NCBI GenBank assembly: GCA_921293015.1
Contig: OV121091.1
Coordinates: 30,426,839 to 30,490,838 of the forward strand
Direction: 5' to 3'
Source: Phorcus lineatus
Taxonomy: Eukaryota; Mollusca; Gastropoda; Trochida; Trochidae
Length of the DNA: 64,000 nt
In this document: positions 1 to 10,647 of the stretch, piece by piece
Numbering within the stretch: position 1 is the stretch's first letter
Layout of the letters: every line of letters starts with the position of its first letter
The notes under the pieces: generated by a model
The model's database searches: none
Seen by the model: the letters and a program-made list of their open reading frames with translations, nothing else
What the model was told of the DNA's origin: nothing
Translations under genes and position numbers: made by a program

Positions 1-240
1 AACTTGACACGTGTAATGTTCAATCACAAAAACAAGACTGTAGGTGAGGGGAACAAATATGCTACAAAGCTTCCCTTGAATGTCTTTGTTATTACAAGTT
101 CACTCTGTAGGTGAGGGGAACAAATATGCTACAAAGCTTCCCTTGAATGTCTTTGTTATTACACGTTCACTCTGTAGGTGAGGGGAACAAATATGCTACA
201 AAGCTTCCCTTGAATGTCTTTGTTATTACAAGTTCACTCA
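1..240. repeat. 67-bp tandem repeat, three copies
   Basis: Units starting at 38, 105 and 172 are almost identical and begin CTGTAGGTGAGGGGAACAAA. The last copy ends near 238. No open frame or splice signal is associated with it. It lies on the 3' side of the last visible linker exon, so it is probably intronic. Confidence 0.9.
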
Positions 241-906
241 TAGCTGAGAGTGAAATGCAATCGACAAAGAATTACAAAGTATATAGAGAACCTCAAATAG
301 ATGAATACTAAAACATTGTCAGGCATTGAAGACAAACCAGTGCTAAAGATGAAGCAAGATGCCATAAGTGTTCCGTGTTACTTCTTTGTGTAAGAAGACT
401 GTTGACGATGACTAATGAATAAAGAATGTGCTTTCAGAATTAGAGATCAAATCAAAACCATTTCCAAGTGTATTGTTCAAAATCATACATTGAACAAGGT
501 GGAGATTTTCTTAAGAAAGGAATTATATATCAACTAAGAGCATATCAACAGAAAAAGATAATTCTAAACAATATGAAATCAACGTGAAGACAAATGGAGG
601 GACTAGTCACTGAAAGACGATTACGAACAGTCAGAGAGAAGGAAAATGAATCTTAATATACATATTATTGAAATCTAGTAAGGAGACTGGAAGTGAAGAT
701 ACGAAAAGGAAATTAGTCTTGCTATGAAAATGAAAAACAAAACAAATAAAAAACAAAAGGGATCATAGGAAAATGTTCAATAGGAATTAAAGAATCTCTA
801 CGGGATCTGTGATTGAGGACACTTGTGCAAAAGTGCATCTATTTGAGAAAGACTCCAACTGCAAGTATGCAAAGAAGAATGAGAGGAAAGTCAGAAAACT
901 GTCAAC
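241..906. other. Intron or flank, nothing recognised
   Basis: AT-rich sequence without a long open frame on the minus strand and without a vWA or linker pattern. It should be intron if another domain exon lies left of the window. Confidence 0.5.
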
Positions 907-951
907 CTGGTGACTTGGGTGTTGTTGTAGCTGGCAGAGTAATGGCCCAGG
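907..951 (-). CDS. Linker exon after D26
   Basis: Candidate 45-nt hinge exon, phase 1 at both ends. The minus strand reads CTACAG|CC...CCAG|GTTGAC. The codons give WAITLPATTTPKSP, the same length and style as the hinges after D23, D24 and D25. The donor GTTGAC is weak. If real, it requires a further exon to the left of the window. Confidence 0.6.
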
Positions 952-1167
952 CTGTAGTGGAAAAAACAAATTCTCTTAGAATGATGAATCAAATCTTGTG
1001 ATCTCAAAGAAGGGAGTACTGAGGATAGTTAAATGTAATGAAATTTTATAGTAAGCACAGTATATTTTCCGATTTTCTTTCAGGTTTCTCAAAAAAACAA
1101 TTTACAATGAGAAGTTGGGTAAATGTATATATATGTGTAAGTCTTGAAGGTAAAAGTATGTCTGTAC

Positions 1168-1743
1168 CGCCTGCCATAACAGAACTCATGATTCCAGGGA
1201 GTTCTGCCATTGCCCCCTCCTCATTGATGAGGTACTGGTATTGGTCCAGGGGGTGGGTGGTCACACTGTCAAGCTCGTCTGTGTTCCTAAGGTTGAACCC
1301 GACTGTGAAGATACCGGTTCCTCCCTGACCATGCATCTGCAATGCCTGAGAAGCAGAAAGTGCAGCACCACTGTCCAAACTTTCCTCATTCGCTGTCATC
1401 ATGATCACAAAGTTACGAGCATTTGGTCGATCTCCTCTATTGCCAGTGAACATGTTGTTACGAACATAGTTGAAGGCGCCCGCCAAATTAGGTTTGCCAC
1501 CAGGTCGATTCCTGGTCTTGGACTGTAGAGCTTGCATCACCTCCGATTGCCAACCATTGTCATTTAGGTTGAAAGCAAGCTGCTGGTCTCTGGTGAATGT
1601 CATGGCACCAACTCTGAATACTCCAGAGTCAACGTCCATCTGAGAGGCAAAATTATTGGCAAAGTTCTTCATCCAGGCGAAATATCTGTTGTTGACAGTT
1701 CCATCAAACATGAAGATGATGTCATAGCCTGTATCACTGTAGC
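1168..1743 (-). CDS. vWA domain exon D26 (degenerate MIDAS)
   Basis: A single 576-nt phase 1-1 exon coding for a whole vWA fold. Acceptor TTTTAG at 1744 and donor GGCG|GTACAG at 1167. It begins YSDTGYDIIFMFDGT, so the metal motif DxSxS is replaced by DGTVN. The Thr loop reads GGKPNLAGAF and the usual ITDG is MTANEES, so the Asp is lost. The Cys before strand 1 and the Cys at the domain end are both absent; the exon ends at SSVMAG. The α3-β4 loop contains an RGD (GNRGDRPNARN). It belongs with D23-D25. Metal-dependent ligand binding is doubtful; a structural or protein-protein role is inferred. Confidence 0.88.
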
Positions 1744-1940
1744 CTAAAATGATATCATTTCAATACTTTGTTATAGATGTCCTTAAAATCATCAGTGATG
1801 TAAACATGAATTATCTATCAAACTATAATAATGTACACATAAGAATGTGATTGATGGTATAAAAAAGATGTTATACTGATAAAATATAAAATATGTTGCA
1901 ATAAAGCATGTCTAAGTCATGAAGAACAGACGTGCGCAAT

Positions 1941-2117
1941 AGAATCTCTTTAATTTATTCAATATCTTGGTAATAAGATGAAGAACAGAGTCTCTTTAAG
2001 TTAATCAATATCTTGGTAATAAGATGAAGAACAGAATCTCTTTAAGTTATTCAATATCTTGGTAATAAGATGGAGAAAAGAATCTCTTTAAGTTACTCAA
2101 TATCTTGGTAATACGAC
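1941..2117. repeat. 46-bp tandem repeat, four copies
   Basis: Units with the core TCTCTTTAAGTTATTCAATA begin near 1945, 1991, 2037 and 2083. They lie in the intron 5' of D26 and appear non-coding. Confidence 0.85.
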
Positions 2118-2317
2118 ATGCCATCATATCAAACAATAATCAAACTGGAAGAAAACAAAGATAAGCTTGAAATCTTGTTTGAGATATTTCCTATAATGGA
2201 TTTAATTTCTTTTTGTCTTTGCATATGAGTATAATACAACATTCTGATAAAGCCAATAGCCATTGCAATTAAGATATTCCGCGTGGTGATAAGTATATTT
2301 CCCAAAGAGAAGATGGT

Positions 2318-2660
2318 GATCACGAGAATAGCCATGGTGATCAAGATGAGAGATGGTGATCCTGTGAAAAGCCATGTTGATCAAGAGAATAGAAATGTTG
2401 ATCAAGAACATAGTCATTGTAATCAAGAAAATAGTCATGGTGATCAAAAGAATAGTCATGGTGATCAACAGAATAGTCATGGTGATCAAATCAATAAGAC
2501 TCTTGACCAAGAAAAAAGCCATGTTGATCAGGAGCATAGTCATGGTGATCAAGTCAAAAACATTCTTGATCGAAAGAATAGCCATGTTGATCAAGAGCAT
2601 AGTCATTGTGATAAAAAGAATAGCATTCTTGCTTAAGAGAACAGTATTTTTTTATACAAA
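2318..2660. repeat. 21-bp minisatellite (GTGATCAAGAGAATAGYCATG type)
   Basis: About 15 diverged units with the core GGTGATCAA-GAATAGTCAT. Because the period is a multiple of three, plus-strand frames stay open (a Ser-His-Gly-Asp-Gln-Xaa-Asn heptad in one). This looks like a by-product of the repeat and not a gene: there is no start context, no splice support, and another frame is also open. Confidence 0.8.
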
Positions 2661-2788
2661 GAATAGTCATGATTATCAAGAGAACAGTCATCATCATTTA
2701 GAGAGTAGCAATAGTGGGGAAAGGACTGTGATTTACAAACAGCAGTTGTTAAATAGTGATATGAGGTCCCTTGAAAACATTATCATAC

Positions 2789-2833
2789 CTGGAGTTGGAG
2801 GCATTGTGGTTGGAGCAGCAGTCACTGGACCAG
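2789..2833 (-). CDS. Linker exon between D25 and D26
   Basis: 45 nt, phase 1-1, flanked by CTTTTAG and GTATGATAA. Encodes GPVTAAPTTMPPTP. It shares length and the Thr-Pro ending with the hinges at 907, 4584 and 6134, so the four are clearly paralogous. Confidence 0.8.
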
Positions 2834-3007
2834 CTAAAAGTCATATAACGATCAGTCATATTTATATCAATTTCTTTACCATTTATATAACATGAAGGTA
2901 TGACATATGGTAATCCTTATAACTGATATTCATAGGCAGTGAGAACAAATATATTTTTTTAAAATTTTTTACTGAAGGAGTAGATAAACTATCACCACCA
3001 GCCCCAC

Positions 3008-3574
3008 CTTCTTCCATTGTATAGGAAATGATGCCAGGCAGTTCCCCGAGTGCAGACTCTTGAGAAATGACATGTTGAAACTCATCAAGAGGAGGGGTTG
3101 TGATGCTGTCCAGCTCCCCAGTGTTCCTTAACTCCATGCCCACTGTGAACACTCCCACTCCTGCCTCCTGAAGCCTCCTGAAGGCTCCCTCAGCAGCAGC
3201 CGAGTCCTGACTTTGTTCCTTGTCCGTCATCAACACTATGAAGTCTCTAGCCAAGGGGCGATCACCTCTCTCTGATGTGAACATGTTGCCGCGAACAAAT
3301 TCAAAGGCTCCTGCAACGTTTGCTGGACCACCAGGACGATTCACAGGCTTTTCAGACATAGCTGCCATGACCTCCCTTTGAAAACCGTTATCGTTCAAGT
3401 TGAAAGCTATGCTTTGATCATTTCCAAAGCTCATTGCAGCAATTCTGTACACACCAGAGTCAACATCCATCTCTGATGCAAAGTTGACAGCGAATCGTTT
3501 CATCCAGTTGAAATGTTTATTGTTGGCAGTTTCATCGAACATGAATATGACATCATATCCTGTCTCACTGTAGG
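3008..3574 (-). CDS. vWA domain exon D25 (degenerate MIDAS)
   Basis: 567-nt phase 1-1 exon. Acceptor GTTGCAG; the donor is placed at GAAG|GTGGGG by homology with D24 and D26 and is the least certain boundary. It begins YSETGYDVIFMFDETANNKH, so DxSxS has become DETAN. The Thr loop is GGPANVAGAF. The β4 end LMTDKEQS keeps the Asp. The SERGDRPLARD loop contains RGD. There are no flanking cysteines. The domain ends LPGIISYTMEE. The open frame runs on past the donor for several codons, probably by chance. Confidence 0.86.
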
Positions 3575-3872
3575 CTGCAACATTCATTCAGGGCAAACAA
3601 AACTTAACATTTTGGATCATGCTGGAGAAAAGCTTCAGAGTGGAAGATTGGCAAGTAGACTGCCAGTACACAACTTTGTGTTTGTTTTCTGTAACTGCTT
3701 TATTTCTTAAATGACAGGTGACAGAGACAAACATCAAAATCTCAACAAAAGCAAAGATGCATAAATGAAATATTTCAATACATCTGTATTGACAAAATAT
3801 GCCGATGGAAAAGTCAATTGAAACAAGTGTCAAAGAGAGTGCAGACACCAAAAAAACTCTGCTTGTGAGGAA

Positions 3873-4229
3873 AGATTATACTCTATCAAGAGGTCTTCTG
3901 TGCAGAAAGATTATAAACTATCAAGAGGTCTGCTGTGGAGAAAGATTATAATCTATCAAGAGGTCTGCTGTGCAGAAAGATTATACTCTATCATAAACAA
4001 GAGGTTTGCTGTGCAGAAAGATAACAATCCATCAAGAGGTCTTCTGTGCAGAAATATTATACTCGATCAAGAGGTCTGCTGTGGAGAAAGATTATAATCT
4101 ATCAAGACGTCTGCTGTGAAGAAAGATTATAATCTATCAAGAAGTCTGCTGTGGAGAAAGATTATAATCTATCAAGAGTCTACTGTGAAGAAAGATTATA
4201 ATCTATCAAGAAGTCTGCTGTGGAGAAAG
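3873..4229. repeat. About 35-bp tandem repeat, ten copies
   Basis: Units of the form AAAGATTATAATCTATCAAG plus AGGTCTGCTGTGGAG, with small indels. Non-coding, in the intron between D24's hinge and D25. Confidence 0.85.
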
Positions 4230-4583
4230 TAGCCTCAGAGACAGTGCCAAGCTAATGAAAAATCACTAGTTTAGAGAAAATCAACAATTCAAAGTGTCAA
4301 CCTTAGAACAGGCAGGGTAATCCAAACTCATGCTAAAAAATACAAAAATTATACCAACATATGAAATGCGGTACAAGAGATGGATAAAAGATTCCTAAGC
4401 ATGTCAAAAATGTCAAGACCCTGAAAAGGCAAGTGTGAGTGAATTTATTCATGGAAGAATTCTTAAAGTGAACCATATAGTCATTGATCTTTCGTCACAT
4501 ATCAGGTGGCATCTGTGTTGAGGGTGTAGTGAGATGAGAGACACAGTAAGAGTCTGTGACAAGGCCAGTAGATTATAGCTCAC

Positions 4584-4628
4584 CAGGAGTTGGAGCAGGA
4601 GTTGTGGGCTCTGGTGTCACTGGAAGTG
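4584..4628 (-). CDS. Linker exon between D24 and D25
   Basis: 45 nt, phase 1-1, flanked by CCCCAG and a good donor GTGAGCT. Encodes LPVTPEPTTPAPTP. It is one of the four equal-length hinges of the left sub-array. Confidence 0.85.
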
Positions 4629-4853
4629 CTGGGGAAGTTGAAAAAGTAACAACTTTAGAATAAGTTGCATGAAGGACATTTGATTTGTTAAAATCTCATG
4701 AATAAAAAAAAGCTAGAATTAATATCACATCCCATGAAGGATTTTATCATTTCAAAACAAAAATTTCTTATATCACATATTAGACAGCACCAAAGAAAGA
4801 TGAAATGAAACCATATATGTCAGTCCAAAGGAAATATAAAATTGATAACAGAC

Positions 4854-5420
4854 CTTCACTCATGTAATATGACAGGATTCCTGGCAACTCATTCATTTCG
4901 CTTGGATTATCAATCAGTGTCTTGTACTCCTCTAATGGTTGGGTTGTAACTTGGTCAACTTCTGGATGTCTGTCAGGCAATTTGATACCAATAGTGAAAA
5001 TACCCACTCCTGTGTTCTGGAGTCTTCTAGATGCTTGCACAGCAGCTGCAGAATCTTGACTCCCCGCATTGTCAGTCATCACCACTACAAAATTACGAGC
5101 CTTTGGTCTATCCCCGTTGTCTGATGTAAACATTTCCTGGTGAACAAAGTCAAAAGCGGCAGCCAAGTCTGTTGATCTGCCAGGGGACCTCTCAAGATTA
5201 GCCATTGCATTTTGAACCTCTGACTTAAATCCATAAGTATTAAGGTTGAAAATGCGTCTGGGCTGTGTTCCATATACCATTGCCCCAATTCTGTACTCTC
5301 CGGAATCCACATCTACTTCCGAACCAAACTTTTTACCAAATTCTGTCATCCATCCAAAATGCAACTTCTGCGATGTCCCATCAAACATGAAGATGATGTC
5401 ATAGCCATCCTCTCTGAAGG
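4854..5420 (-). CDS. vWA domain exon D24 (degenerate MIDAS)
   Basis: 567-nt phase 1-1 exon, acceptor TTTATAG, donor GAAG|GTCTG. It begins FREDGYDVIFMFDGTSQKLH; DxSxS is replaced by DGTSQ. The helix loop GRSTDLAAAF may keep a metal-site Thr, and VMTDNAGS keeps the Asp, so this is the least degraded of the four left domains. Flanking cysteines are absent. The sequence includes VDVDSGEYRIGAMVYG-like strand 2, typical of the subfamily. The upstream open frame seen before the acceptor is intronic. Confidence 0.88.
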
Positions 5421-6133
5421 CTATAAACATGGAACATATTTTTGACTTGAAAAATATGATTGTAAGCAGTGGATTGTGATGGAGATTGTGTTGAAGAATG
5501 TTCGAAGAAATGTGAGGAAATACTTTGAAACATTCTGTGGATATGATTGGCAATCACATAATATGAAAATAATATGATTGCATTTCTCAGACTTTAAGTG
5601 CAAAAGATATGTCGATAGATAAAGAAATATACACCCACAAACGTGACAAGAGCCGAAACTCTAAGTGAAGGATAGCTATTGGAATGAAATGTGAGAGAAT
5701 GAGCCATTGCAAGTAAGGTATTTCAACAAAAGGTTGAAAGTCATCATGGCATCTTGAAATAAAATATGGCAAAATGCTTACACAAATAAGTTTGCTTTTC
5801 CATGAAATCACTAGCGATGCTACAATGAGCATAGACGCAAACACCACAAGTTTCAAATAATTTATTCAGTCTGACAAACAATATCAAGGAAGTACCCACA
5901 GTGGTTTTGTCAATATACCAATAAACATGGCACAGAAACAAACAATAAATATAAAACCACAAAACAACACAAAACATACTAAATAATAATGAAATAAGAA
6001 TAATGAAATAAGAATACTGAGATGACGAATGATCATCATAAAATACAACCTGAAAAACAACAATGAATAACAATTAACAAACAAAAAATAAAAACAAAAA
6101 TAGTAAAAAGAAGAGAAGAAAAATGAAATAAAC

Positions 6134-6178
6134 CTGGTGTTGGTTCCGGGGTGGTAGGGGCACGTGTGATTGGATCAG
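6134..6178 (-). CDS. Linker exon between D23 and D24
   Basis: 45 nt, phase 1-1, acceptor ATTGTAG, weak donor GTTTAT. Encodes DPITRAPTTPEPTP, matching its sister hinges in length and in the TTPxPTP ending. Confidence 0.8.
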
Positions 6179-6519
6179 CTACAATTTAAAAATCAAATTT
6201 AAATGAAGGGTAAATATCACATCGATATGCGTAATACAGATAATTGTTATATTTACACAGCTGAATAGAAAATACTGAATATTTACAAATGAAAGTAAAT
6301 CGTTAAAATCATCCAAAATAAACAAAATTGTAAAAGTAAGCTCATAAAATGTCAAGAGTTTTCAATGATCTTATCATTCAAATAAAGTTTACAGGTTGAC
6401 AACCTCTTTTCATGTTTACAATGACCAATTTTCATTAAAAAAATATTTCTTTTTCCAAATTCTTTTACAGCTGATAACAAAAGAACATTTTTATAATATT
6501 CCCCAAGACTACGACCTAC

Positions 6520-7089
6520 CGTTCTCCATGTAGGACCCCATGATGCCGGGAAGTTCCGCGAGGTCTCTCTCATCCCTGATGAGCCACTGATGTTCGTCCA
6601 GACGCTTTGTCGTCACCGCATCGAGTTCATCTGTGTTGTCTAGTTGGATTCCCACAGAATAAATTCCCACCAGGTCATCCTTCAGACCCTGAGCAGCTGC
6701 CAGAGTGGCTCCCTGATTCAGAGACTCCTCGTTTGCAGTCATTATGACGATGTAGTTCCTGGCATTCGGTCTGTCACCATTTGCGGCCGTGAACATGTTC
6801 GAACGGACATAGTCAAAGGCTTGCGCAGTGTCTGGTCTCCCACCAGGTCTGTTGTTCATGTTGTTTTGGATGGCATTAACAACATCGCTGTTCCATCCAT
6901 ACTCATTCAAATTAAAAGTGGGATTCGGCCCACTTGATGAGAAGGTCATCGCACCGACCCTCCAAATTCCATTGTCAATATTCATTTGACTCGCGAAGCG
7001 CGATGCATAATTGGTCATCCATTCGAAATATCTATTGTTAACAGCGCCGTCCAGCATAAATATAACATCGTAACCCCAGTCGGAGTAGG
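6520..7089 (-). CDS. vWA domain exon D23 (degenerate MIDAS)
   Basis: 570-nt phase 1-1 exon, acceptor GTTTTAG, donor AACG|GTAGGT. It begins YSDWGYDVIFMLDGAVNNRY: the first metal Asp is present, the two Ser are replaced by Ala and Asn, and ITDG has become IMTANEES. Neither terminal Cys is present; it ends LPGIMGSYMEN. GC is visibly higher than in D24 and D25 (many CG dinucleotides), which may mean a different mutational history. It is the first domain of the left sub-array in reading order. Confidence 0.88.
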
Positions 7090-7221
7090 CTAAAACAGGA
7101 ATACACAGAGAAGGGATTTATATTTTGATTTCTTTGTGAAGGGTACCTTGATAAACCAATAAATGACAAATATATAACAAGTTATCAATATACAATGGTA
7201 TTGACATTATTATCATAGCAC

Positions 7222-7308
7222 CTGGAGTAACCCCTGTGTCAGGTCTGAAAGGATCTGTGGGTCTGTAGGGGTCAGTGGGTCTGTAGGGATCAGGGGTGGT
7301 TTTCTGGA
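7222..7308 (-). CDS. Linker exon with DPYRPT repeats, before D23
   Basis: 87 nt, phase 1-1, acceptor GTGACCAG, donor CCAG|GTGCTA. Encodes QKTTP, then DPYRPT twice, then DPFRPDTGVTP. It is the only hinge with aromatic and charged tandem hexapeptides; the others are Thr/Pro/Lys. It might be a Tyr-modified or self-associating spacer, but that is speculation. Confidence 0.75.
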
Positions 7309-9167
7309 CTGGTCACAACACAAGGACAACAGACACAAAGACACGACAGATGAAACAAAACAAGACATCATTTAGGACATGGACATCACAAACATATAAC
7401 AAAAAACACACAATACATACATAATACGTAACACATACAAACACGTAACGTAAACCACACAATACATACAGCATACGGAACACATACAAACATCTAACCC
7501 GTACTTAACATGTAAAGGATTTAAAACTAATTCAAGACATGTTTAGACATAAATATTTCATATCAAAGTGATAGTTGAATTTGTAATGTCTTACTTTCTG
7601 TATTTATCTGATAAGAAAAGTCTGTTTGAAAAACGTTGTAGGAAAATATCCTTACTGTTACATCTATCAATCAAATAGAGCGTAACAGTAAAAACAACTT
7701 GGTAATTTAAGATAATGCGGTTTGAGTAATTGATTTCAGACTAAAAATTTGAAATAAATCCTAACAATTTTGATCAAAACCATTAGTTTAACTCTTGATA
7801 TGCATTTTTACAAAGTTTTTGTTTCAAACTTTCACTCATTCCATTTAATAAAATCATCATATGCATCATAGTCGTCGTTCTTCTTCCTTTAAAGAGACAT
7901 TAAGACATACAGATACATACAAGACAAAACAGGACATACAAACACGTACAAGACAATATGAGGACAAGGCACAGACAAGACAAGAATATCACACGCAATG
8001 GTTTACGATAAGATAAAAATTCATTCCTATAAAATATGATGTCTTTTAATACCGAATATTACTTATTAGAGCTGTCAGATATATATCGTAGTACAAAGAG
8101 TTGTGATTCTTAGTCTCACATCTATCAAGATAATTATGGTCTCTGTATCATGATACACATGATTTACCTTAAAAGCATTTGTTTTTGCCCAAAAATCAAG
8201 TTTCTTTTTATCAAACATTCCTGAAAATTTTGTATCGAGACATGTACATGCATCGATAAAATCATTTTGTTATGAGATATTGTGATACATATTTCTTGTA
8301 TGTTGGTATCATTACCCATCTATTACTTATAGCCAAACATCTGAACTAACAAAGATGACTAATTTTGTATCAATTTAATTTTTCTCACTTTAATCACATG
8401 CATTTGAGTGATTTTCAGATGTTTTTCTTAGAACTGACAAAGACATATTACAAAACAACACAAGACATAACACACACTAGGCATTTGGGTCGAGTCAAAT
8501 TTATGAATATGTATTAATTGTTATTGTTGTTATCATGATTGCATGTTGAATTATATTAAGATAAAATTTCCATAAGAATCACATTTTAATGTTAGTAAAA
8601 CCTACATCTAATATATTATTACACAAAAGGGCATAGGGGAATATTCACTAAACAAAGAATATAAATATAACATCTCTTTGTTGAGGGGTTTCATCTAGTT
8701 TAAGGTTTTGTAATTAGCCATATGCAGTGTTAAGAGGATGGTAAATTATTACTTTTTGATAAAAAAAATTCTAAATTAGTCTTTTGGTGTGATGAAAACC
8801 TATTTCAAATCCTTGATCATCTGTTTTAATAACGAGGCAATCAAGAGAAAGATTTCAAAACACAGACAAATTAAATCAGAATATTACGATGACATTCAAG
8901 CAACTTGGGCTTAGTACATTGTAAGAATTAAGTGAGTTACAAATGAAAGCCATATGTTTAATTAAAATGCAAGATTACTTTATAAGCATTAATAAAAATT
9001 CTTTGAAGCACAGACAACCTTTGCTATGTTATTGCTATTTGCAATATATGTTCACTTATCAGAAGTTAATTCTAATTTATGTTAATGAAATTAACTTATT
9101 TCTAAATTTAAAACGTTGGACTAATTTAAAAAATAAAGCAAGTGATCATGCATAGACATAGTGTAAC
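7309..9167. other. Intron with scattered ACATACA/ACAAGACA repeats
   Basis: AT-rich, no coding signal. A roughly 50-bp unit (ACACAATACATACA...) is tandemly duplicated at about 7405-7500, and short ACAAGACATACA-like words recur near 7320-7380, 7900-7980 and 8450. Nothing else was recognised. Confidence 0.5.
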
Positions 9168-9233
9168 CTGGTTTCCTTGTTGTAGTTGTAGTAGTTGTAG
9201 TAGTTGTAGTGGTTGTTGTAGTAGTAGTTATTG
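9168..9233 (-). CDS. Poly-Thr linker exon
   Basis: 66 nt, phase 1-1, acceptor TCTGCAG, donor CCAG|GTTACA. Encodes Ile, 17 Thr, then RKP. Mixed ACA/ACT/ACC codons show it is an open Thr hinge and not a pure microsatellite. Runs like this are classical targets for mucin-type O-glycosylation. Confidence 0.75.
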
Positions 9234-9969
9234 CTGCAGAGAATGCATTTAAGGTAAAAACAGGTAATATGAATAGGATATTGCAAAGCGGTAACAGATA
9301 TTGGAAACAACGGGCAAAGTTATATTTTACATAAAACATTAAGATACATACAACAACAATACATAAAACAATACACTTATAACGAACAAGTAACAAAAAT
9401 AAACCAACAAACATGAACATAACAAACAAATGAACATATAAACAGGGGGCTTCAATGCGGAATGATTGATAGAACAGACCCAGATTGATTCAAAGAAACT
9501 TCAAATTAACCTATATTTTGCAAAGAAAGGAAATGATTAAACATTCCGTTTCAATATTTCTTAAAAATAGAATATCAATAAAAATCTACCCTGTCAACTT
9601 ATATTACGTCTGGATGGTTCAATCTTAAACTACCTCTGTAAATTATAGTTAAATGATAACTATTGCTGTAAAATTGAGACATCATGAACTCATGAAAAAT
9701 TAATTTGAAAATAGTTTAGAAACAGAAATTGAAGTTGATTAAATATATACTGCATGAGAATAGTGATAATTGAAAGTAAATGCAACAAAAGAGCAGAGAA
9801 AATAGTGTATGGTGCAATTGATTGGCAAAATCCACTGCTTAGGGAAAAAGAGTTTTAACGCATGTAACGGAAGTTGGCATTGGTAAAACTGAACTTTGAT
9901 ATCTTGTAAATAATGTAGGTTTAAGTTTTTGTACAACAGAAAATTAGTAACATTCAAAAGCCTAGTTTA

Positions 9970-10303
9970 TTACTCGCCTGTTGAAGATACCGCCGTTTAA
10001 TAAATCTACAATGTTATTACACATTGTGTAATAACATCGCGTGTTGATTGACGTCACAATTGTTAAGCATGACGTCACAATGTTAGCGGCGCGGTAACAA
10101 TGGTAATCTCGGCGATTTCCATGCTTTTTCTTTGATATAATTTAGCGAGTAATAAATAAAATACTAAACTCAGTCCCGTTTAATTACATTTTTATGAAAC
10201 TCGTGAATGGTATCGGTATCTAACTCGCTTTCGCTCGTTAAATACCAAACCACACACTCGTTTCATACATATGTTATTAAACGGGATGTCGTTTAGTATT
10301 CTC
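9970..10303. mobile_element. Foldback MITE copy 1 with paired CRE-like sites
   Basis: Starts TTACTCGCC and ends in a hairpin whose arms (near 10170-10210 and 10250-10298) are reverse complements around a GCGAAAGCGAG-like loop. Two TGACGTCA octamers lie at 10049 and 10070. It matches, in inverted orientation, the element at 61541-61891. No coding capacity, so it is non-autonomous. Confidence 0.75.
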
Positions 10304-10635
10304 TATATGTAATCCAAAATAGAATGCAGTTGGGAACTGTAAAGATTGGAAAAAACAGTTTCCGATATTATAGATGATTGAAAATCTTCTTAAAATTTGT
10401 TTTTGATTTTGTTTGAAAATAGAAAAACCTTTTAAAAGACAATTTCCCCATTGCCAACATTACTCATTATCATGAAGTGCTTAAATATCTAAAAATGAAA
10501 TATATACATTTGTGTAATAACGCAATGATATGAATGAAATAATATTTTCATATTTTAATGAAAACAACTTGAAATGGATAATTACAATAAATATTTCTAT
10601 TCAATATTTCCATAAGAAAGGCAAAGTGATCTTAC

Positions 10636-10647
10636 CTCTTGTAGGTG
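10636..10647 (-). CDS. Candidate 12-nt linker microexon
   Basis: GTTTCAG|CACCTACAAGAG|GTAAG on the minus strand: good acceptor, consensus donor, 12 nt, phase 1-1. It would add only PTR plus a split codon. It fits the cassette rules, but such a short match could arise by chance. Confidence 0.45.
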
